The position numbers and the translations under genes were made by a program. The notes under the pieces are model-generated. The model saw only the letters and a program-made list of their open reading frames with translations, did not search any database and had not been told where the DNA came from. Shown here in pieces: positions 6,491-10,763 of a stretch of 10,763 bases of DNA. Source of the stretch: JAIRQK01 sp047974135. Lineage in GTDB: Bacteria > Campylobacterota > Campylobacteria > Campylobacterales > Campylobacteraceae. Position 1 is the stretch's first letter; every line of letters begins with the position of its first letter. The DNA is taken from positions 1 through 10,763 of the forward strand of contig JBKECC010000087.1 of NCBI GenBank assembly GCA_047974135.1, written 5' to 3'.

Positions 6491-6499
6491 ACATGTAAC
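6488..6499. repeat. Near-palindrome TTTACATGTAAC, copy 4 (argH leader)
   Basis: This copy matches TTTACATGTAAA at 11 of 12 positions; the last base is C. It starts inside the 3' arm of the pckA hairpin and ends 32 nt before the argH start codon. It is the only one of the five with a mismatch and the only one physically merged with a terminator stem. Confidence 0.6.
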
Positions 6500-6531
6500 T
6501 ACTTACTTTTAACTTTTCAAGGAAAAACAAA

Positions 6532-7920
6532 ATGGCAAAATCACGCTCTGGCAGATTTGATAAAAGTGCGAGTGAACTTTTAAATATCTTTAACGCTTCA
6601 CTTCCATTTGACAAAAAGCTTTATGCTGAGGATATAAAAGGCTCCATTGCTCACGCAACTATGCTTGGTTCTAGAGGTATTTTAACAAAAGATGAAGTGA
6701 AAAAAATCGTAGATGGATTAAAAGTTGTTAAAGATGAGATAGAAAATGGTAAGTTTGTTTTTGATATAAGTGATGAAGATATTCATATGGCAGTTGAAAA
6801 AAGACTTAGCGAAATCATAGGCAATGAAACAGGTGGAAGACTTCACACTGCAAGAAGTAGAAATGACCAAGTTGCACTTGATTTTAGACTCTATGTGCAA
6901 AAAAACACACTAGAATTATCGCTGCATTTAAAAGAACTTATAAAAACATTGCTTGATATTTCAAAAGAACATACAACGACTTTGCTTCCTGGAATGACTC
7001 ATCTTCAACACGCTCAACCTATAAACTTTGCTTTTCACATGTTAGCTTACGTTTCTATGTTTAAAAGAGATGTTGAAAGATTTGAAGCTTCATACAAAAG
7101 AAATGATTACTTGCCTCTTGGTTGTGCTGCACTTGCTGGAACGGTTTATGATATAGACAGAGAGGAAGTTGCAAAACTTTTAGGATTTAACTCTGTTAGT
7201 GTTAACTGTCTTGATACGGTTAGTGATAGAGACTTTGCATTGGAGATTTTATTTAACATTTCAACTCTTATGATGCACATATCACGCTTAGCCGAAGAGA
7301 TGATACTTTGGTCAAGTTCCGAGTTTAGATTTATAACTTTAAGTGATGAGTATTCAACAGGAAGTTCAATCATGCCACAGAAAAAAAATCCAGATGTTCC
7401 AGAACTTCTGCGTGGAAAAAGTGGTAGAGTTTTTGGAAATTTGTTGGGACTTTTGGTTGTGCTAAAAGGCTTGCCACTTGCTTACAATAAAGATATGCAA
7501 GAGGATAAAGAGGGCGTTTTTGATAGTGTTGAGAGTGCAAATATATGTATAAAAATTTTAGATAAAGCACTTCAAACTATGACTATAAACAAAGAAAATA
7601 TGAAAAAAGCTTGTGCTATTGGACATTTAAGTGCTACGGATTTGGCTGATTATTTGGTGAAAAAATGTGATATTGCATTTCGTGAGGCACATCACATAAC
7701 AGGAAGTGCAGTTGCATATGCTGAAAAACTAGGAATTGACATATCGCAGATGAGTGCTAAAGAGTTACAAAAAGTGGATTCAAGAATTGGTAAAGATGTA
7801 ACGAAGTTTTTAAGCTTAGAAGCTTCTATGAATGCAAGAAACTCATTTGGAGGAACAGCCACATCTTCAACTATAAATCAGATAAAGATTTTTGAAGAGT
7901 GGCTAGAAAAAGCTAAATAA
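6532..7920 (+). CDS. argH: Argininosuccinate lyase
   Basis: The product is 462 residues, normal for the family. It cleaves argininosuccinate to arginine and fumarate, the last step of arginine biosynthesis, as a cytoplasmic homotetramer of the fumarase/aspartase superfamily. Visible motifs are the N-terminal SGRFDKSASELLNIFN, GGRLHTARSRNDQVA (101-115), TGM-region THLQHAQP with His160 as the general acid/base candidate (156-163), and the superfamily signature GSSIMPQKKNPD (277-288) carrying the catalytic serine on the mobile loop. The start is ATG 6532 with AAGGA at 6519-6523. It follows the pckA hairpin, so it probably has its own promoter in the short leader, although no clear -10 box is visible there. 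Its last 8 nt overlap the end of the HIT gene on the other strand. No other arginine gene is in the window. Confidence 0.97.
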   Translation: MAKSRSGRFDKSASELLNIFNASLPFDKKLYAEDIKGSIAHATMLGSRGILTKDEVKKIVDGLKVVKDEIENGKFVFDISDEDIHMAVEKRLSEIIGNETGGRLHTARSRNDQVALDFRLYVQKNTLELSLHLKELIKTLLDISKEHTTTLLPGMTHLQHAQPINFAFHMLAYVSMFKRDVERFEASYKRNDYLPLGCAALAGTVYDIDREEVAKLLGFNSVSVNCLDTVSDRDFALEILFNISTLMMHISRLAEEMILWSSSEFRFITLSDEYSTGSSIMPQKKNPDVPELLRGKSGRVFGNLLGLLVVLKGLPLAYNKDMQEDKEGVFDSVESANICIKILDKALQTMTINKENMKKACAIGHLSATDLADYLVKKCDIAFREAHHITGSAVAYAEKLGIDISQMSAKELQKVDSRIGKDVTKFLSLEASMNARNSFGGTATSSTINQIKIFEEWLEKAK

Positions 7921-8272
7921 ACTTTTTACTCTCAGCGTCAGCTAGGTTTGGCCAAGAGAGTTTTGCTCCGCCAAGTAGATGAAAATGCAGGTGCATAACC
8001 TCTTGCCCTCCATTTTCTCCATTATTTGTTATAAGTCTATAACCACTTTTATCAAGTCCCATAAATTTTGCAACTTCTTGAGTAAAGCTTGCCATTTGTG
8101 CAAGCAGTTCGGCAGGAGCGCTTTGAAAGTTTTTAACTTCAACTTTTGGGATGATTAAGATATGAATTGGTGCTTTTGGGTTTATATCATGAAAAGCTAA
8201 GCAATCATCGTTTTCAAGCACTTTGTTGCAAGGAATTTCACCTTTAATTATTTTAGAAAAAATTGTACTCAT
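7913..8272 (-). CDS. HIT-family (histidine triad, Hint-like) nucleotide-binding hydrolase
   Basis: The product is 119 residues, the typical size of a Hint-type protein, which hydrolyses AMP-linked substrates such as nucleoside phosphoramidates. The N-terminus MSTIFSKIIKGEIPCNKV is characteristic, followed by FHDINPKAPIHILIIPK (27-43) and ITNNGENGGQEVMHLHFHLLGG. The histidine triad is His94-x-His96-x-His98, with the middle one the expected nucleophile, and His37 the additional upstream histidine. The ATG at 8272-8270 is preceded by AAAGGAT, most of which is supplied by the right arm of a TTTACATGTAAA palindrome. The stop codon overlaps the end of argH on the opposite strand. The gene is divergent from pheS. 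Its natural substrate in this organism is not known. Confidence 0.93.
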   Translation of the reverse strand: MSTIFSKIIKGEIPCNKVLENDDCLAFHDINPKAPIHILIIPKVEVKNFQSAPAELLAQMASFTQEVAKFMGLDKSGYRLITNNGENGGQEVMHLHFHLLGGAKLSWPNLADAESKKFI

Positions 8273-8281
8273 TTTTTATCC

Positions 8282-8293
8282 TTTACATGTAAA
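8282..8293. repeat. Perfect palindrome TTTACATGTAAA, copy 5 (ribosome binding site of the HIT gene)
   Basis: Read on the minus strand, the palindrome is followed by GG to form AAAGG, with 9 nt between it and the ATG at 8272. This is the same arrangement as in front of oadG. It also lies in the region between the HIT gene and pheS, about 70 nt upstream of the pheS -10 box. Confidence 0.85.
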
Positions 8294-8420
8294 CTGTTTT
8301 TGTAATTTTATGTAAAAATTCTTTAAAACATAGCATTATTATGTATAAGTTTTAACCATAGTATAATGAAGATTCTTATAAAATAATAGATTTTAAAATT
8401 TGTACATAAGGCAAGTTACG
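8294..8420. promoter_or_regulatory. Divergent promoter region for the HIT gene and pheS
   Basis: A perfect TATAAT at 8362-8367 is the probable -10 box of pheS, giving a leader of about 45 nt. On the other strand, TAAAAT (complement of 8305-8310) is a candidate -10 box for the HIT gene. The pheS leader contains no Phe-rich leader peptide and no hairpin followed by a T-tract, so I see no sign of the attenuation known in enteric pheST. TAAGG at 8407-8411 is the ribosome binding site that decides the pheS start at 8421. Confidence 0.5.
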
Positions 8421-9413
8421 TTGAAAGAGTTAGAAAAAAGCATAAATGAGTGCGATTCTATAAAAGAATTAGAAAAATTAAGAGTTAGTGTATTTGGCAA
8501 AAAAGGTTACTTTGCTGCAGAGTTTGCTAAGCTTAAAGAGTTAGATGGGCAAGAAAAGATAGATTTTGCTCAAAATTTAAATACTTTAAGAGATAATTTA
8601 AACAATCTTATAAATACCAAAAAAGAGATTTTAGAAAAAAGTGAATTAGAAGCTTCTATGCAAAAAGATGCAGTTGATGTAACTCTCTTTAATAGCACTG
8701 CAAATGTAGGCGCACTTCATCCTGTTATGGATACTATGGATAAGATTATAGAGTATTTTGTATCTATGAATTTTTCGGTAGAAGATGGACCACTTGTTGA
8801 AGATGATTTTCACAACTTTGAAGCTTTAAATTTACCAAAATTTCATCCAGCACGCGACATGCAAGACACTTTTTACTTTAAAGATAGTATGCTTTTGCGT
8901 ACTCATACTTCGCCAGTTCAAGCAAGAACGATGCTAAGTCAAACTCCACCAATTCGTATGATTTGTCCGGGCCCTGTATTTAGACCAGATTTAGACTTAA
9001 CTCACACGCCAATGTTTCATCAAATAGAGGGGTTGGTGGTTGACAAAAAAGGCGTTGTATCTTTTGCAAATTTAAAATCAATCCTAGAAGAGTTTTTAGT
9101 TTACATGTTTGGAGATGTAAAAGTGCGTTTCCGCCCAAGCTTTTTCCCATTCACCGAACCAAGTGCAGAGGTTGACATAAGCTGTATTTTTTGTGGAGGA
9201 GATGGTTGTAGAGTTTGTTCTCACACAGGTTGGCTTGAAGTTTTAGGATGTGGAAGCGTTGATTCAAACGTATTTAAAGCAGTTGGTTATAAAAATGTCA
9301 GCGGATATGCTTTTGGACTTGGAGTCGAGAGATTTACAATGTTACTACACAAAATACCGGATTTACGTTCTTTGTTTGAGGGAGATATAAGATTATTGGA
9401 GCAATTTAAATGA
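8421..9413 (+). CDS. pheS: Phenylalanyl-tRNA synthetase alpha subunit
   Basis: This is the catalytic subunit of the alpha2-beta2 enzyme that charges tRNA-Phe. I place the start at TTG 8421 (330 residues) because TAAGG lies 9 nt upstream and the protein then begins MKELEKSINE like relatives; the frame also opens at TTG 8400, which has no ribosome binding site. Using this numbering, an N-terminal coiled-coil arm (about 1-80) is followed by the class II core: HPVMDTMDKIIEYF (100-113), LLRTHTSPVQARTM (158-171), motif 2 around GPVFRPDLDLTHTPMFHQIEG (from 184) and motif 3 GYAFGLGVERFTMLL (295-309). Four cysteines in CIFCGGDGCRVC (255-266) form a possible zinc-binding insertion that I recall in many bacterial PheS. 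Its stop overlaps the pheT start as ATGA, implying coupled translation. Confidence 0.95.
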   Translation: MKELEKSINECDSIKELEKLRVSVFGKKGYFAAEFAKLKELDGQEKIDFAQNLNTLRDNLNNLINTKKEILEKSELEASMQKDAVDVTLFNSTANVGALHPVMDTMDKIIEYFVSMNFSVEDGPLVEDDFHNFEALNLPKFHPARDMQDTFYFKDSMLLRTHTSPVQARTMLSQTPPIRMICPGPVFRPDLDLTHTPMFHQIEGLVVDKKGVVSFANLKSILEEFLVYMFGDVKVRFRPSFFPFTEPSAEVDISCIFCGGDGCRVCSHTGWLEVLGCGSVDSNVFKAVGYKNVSGYAFGLGVERFTMLLHKIPDLRSLFEGDIRLLEQFK

Positions 9414-10763
9414 TAGTTACAAAAAATTGGTTAAAAGAGTGGATTGATATTAGCTCCATAAGTACAGATGAACTTTGCAAAACTCTAAATGATATCGGAC
9501 TTGAGATTGACAGTGTAACAAAACACAAAATGCCAGAATACTGTGTAGTTGGATATGTAAAACAAAGAGTACAACATCCTGATGCTGATAAGCTTAGTGT
9601 TTGCACGGTTGATGTTGGAAGTGAGATTGTTCAAATCGTTTGTGGTGCAAAAAATGTAGCAGAGGGGCAATTTGTAGCGGTTTCACTAGTTGGTGCAAAA
9701 CTTCCAAATGGACTTGAAATTAAAAAAGCAAAACTAAGAGGCGTTGAATCTTGTGGTATGATTTGCTCTTCAACTGAACTTGGACTTCCAAAGATAAATG
9801 ATGGCATTATGATTTTAAGTGTTGGAAGTTACAAATTTCCAGCAGGAACCGCGCTTCGTGAGATTCCAGAATTAAATGATGATGTTATTGAGATAGGACT
9901 TACTCCAAATAGAGGTGATTGCTTAAGTATTCACGGAGTTGCAAGAGATTTAAGTGCTGCTCTAAATTTAAAAGTTAAAACTCCAGCAGCCTTAGAAGAT
10001 GATGTAAGTCAGATAGGAATCGGAAGAGTTTTAGATTTACGAGTTGTTGATAAGATAAACTCATCACTTGTATATAAAGTTATCTATCCAAAAGAGTTAA
10101 AAAGCAATCTAACCATTGATTTAAGACTTGCATTTGTTGGGATTGATGCAAAAAGTGTTATTGATAAACACTTAAGCTATTCAACTCACGCCTCAGGAGT
10201 TATCCTAAGAGCATACAAAGGTGATTTATTTGTAAAAGATGAAGATGGAAAAGTTGATATAATCATTAAAAAAGATACAAATGGTCTTGATATAGTTTGT
10301 GCAGAAAACACACTCTCTTGTGTTGGTGTTTTTCAAGAAAAAGAGACAAAAGCCAACGATGATGATAAGTTTTTAATCATTGAAGCTAGTTATATAAATC
10401 CTGAATTTTTAGCAAATCATGGCGCTAGAGAGATAAAAAAGGCTGATAGCTATCTATATAGAACACTAAGAGGAAGTGAACCTGAGCTTTGTTTTGGTAT
10501 CAACTTTTTAGGTTATCTCTTTAATACAACTTCAAAGGTTGGAATCCTTGCAGGAACTCAGCAAATCGTTGAAGATAAAGAGTTAAGAAGAGTAAATGTA
10601 GATATTGATGATATGTTTTCAATCATAGGCAAAGAGTTACCAAGAGTTGAAATTATAGATATATTAAATAGACTTGGGTTTAAAACTCTTGTAAAACCAG
10701 AGCAAAACTTGATAAGTGTGGAAGTGCCACATTTTAGACATGATGTTGAAAATATGCAAGATA
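9410..10763 (+). CDS. pheT: Phenylalanyl-tRNA synthetase beta subunit, N-terminal 451 residues (runs off window)
   Basis: The frame opens at ATG 9410, overlapping the pheS stop by 4 nt, and is unbroken to the window end, so about 40 percent of a typical beta subunit is missing. It begins MIVTKNWLKEWIDIS. The tRNA-binding OB-fold lies at about 40-147, with HPDADKLSVCTVDVG (56-70), VQIVCGAKNV (74-83) and KLRGVESCGMICS (108-120). LTPNRGDCLSIHGVARDL (164-181) leads into the B3/4 region (about 205-365), and a B5-type domain starts near 395. In the B3/4 editing region the widely conserved VDxTNYVMxExGQPLHAFD segment is not recognisable; STHASGVILRAY stands in that area, as I remember from Campylobacter. 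The identity is secure, but editing capacity cannot be judged by eye. Confidence 0.95.
   Translation, partial: MIVTKNWLKEWIDISSISTDELCKTLNDIGLEIDSVTKHKMPEYCVVGYVKQRVQHPDADKLSVCTVDVGSEIVQIVCGAKNVAEGQFVAVSLVGAKLPNGLEIKKAKLRGVESCGMICSSTELGLPKINDGIMILSVGSYKFPAGTALREIPELNDDVIEIGLTPNRGDCLSIHGVARDLSAALNLKVKTPAALEDDVSQIGIGRVLDLRVVDKINSSLVYKVIYPKELKSNLTIDLRLAFVGIDAKSVIDKHLSYSTHASGVILRAYKGDLFVKDEDGKVDIIIKKDTNGLDIVCAENTLSCVGVFQEKETKANDDDKFLIIEASYINPEFLANHGAREIKKADSYLYRTLRGSEPELCFGINFLGYLFNTTSKVGILAGTQQIVEDKELRRVNVDIDDMFSIIGKELPRVEIIDILNRLGFKTLVKPEQNLISVEVPHFRHDVENMQD

Noticed and set aside
8400..8420. Alternative pheS start at TTG 8400 (7 extra residues)
   Set aside because: There is no ribosome binding site before it, while TAAGG at 8407-8411 fits TTG 8421, and the resulting 330 residues agree with the length I remember for relatives.
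8368..8420. Possible attenuator or leader peptide before pheS
   Set aside because: There is no start codon followed by a Phe-rich frame and no hairpin plus T-tract.
9100..9111. TTTACATGTTTG inside pheS resembling the iterated palindrome
   Set aside because: One arm is broken and only 9-10 positions agree; it lies deep in a coding region and is explained by the codons.
1..10763. CRISPR array, IS element, prophage, tRNA or rRNA
   Set aside because: I found no regularly spaced direct repeats, transposase or integrase motifs, cloverleaf with CCA end, or conserved rRNA segments.

Overview
The window reads as ordinary chromosome from a Campylobacterota (epsilonproteobacterial) genome, most likely a Sulfurimonas-like organism. 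The evidence is the low GC content (about one third by eye), the AAAGG-type ribosome binding sites with frequent TTG/GTG starts, a histidine kinase with the AHQW H-box style common in this phylum, and the gene order oadA/pycB - pckA - argH, which I recall as conserved in Campylobacter. The genus is an inference; no rRNA or other marker is present.

Layout. Positions 1-237 (minus) hold the N-terminal part of a cysteine-rich DUF1847-type protein. A divergent intergenic region separates it from a plus-strand run: a 91-residue protein (349-624) whose end overlaps a PAS-domain sensor histidine kinase (612-1910), followed after 4 nt by an OmpR-family response regulator (1915-2565). Next comes a C3/C4 metabolic block: a small OadG-like membrane protein (2679-2903), a biotin-carrying carboxyltransferase OadA/PycB (2908-4770) and ATP-dependent PEP carboxykinase (4871-6457), closed by a strong hairpin. 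Then argininosuccinate lyase (6532-7920) meets a HIT-family hydrolase on the minus strand (7913-8272) tail to tail with an 8-nt overlap. Finally pheS (8421-9413) and the first 451 codons of pheT (9410 to the window end), overlapping by ATGA, encode phenylalanyl-tRNA synthetase.

How the genes work together. OadA/PycB and PckA both act on oxaloacetate, linking pyruvate, oxaloacetate and PEP. OadG suggests membrane docking of the biotin protein, but no OadB sodium pump subunit is in view. The kinase and regulator form one two-component system; its target genes cannot be read from the window. pheS-pheT is a housekeeping operon.

The most unusual signal is not a gene. The perfect 12-bp palindrome TTTACATGTAAA occurs four times, with a fifth 11/12 copy, and every one lies at the 5' end of a gene: inside ribosome binding sites, just after a start codon, in a leader, or in early codons. 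Two unrelated genes (oadG and the HIT gene) carry it at identical spacing, where its right arm supplies the Shine-Dalgarno sequence. No phage, IS element, CRISPR array, tRNA or rRNA was seen.
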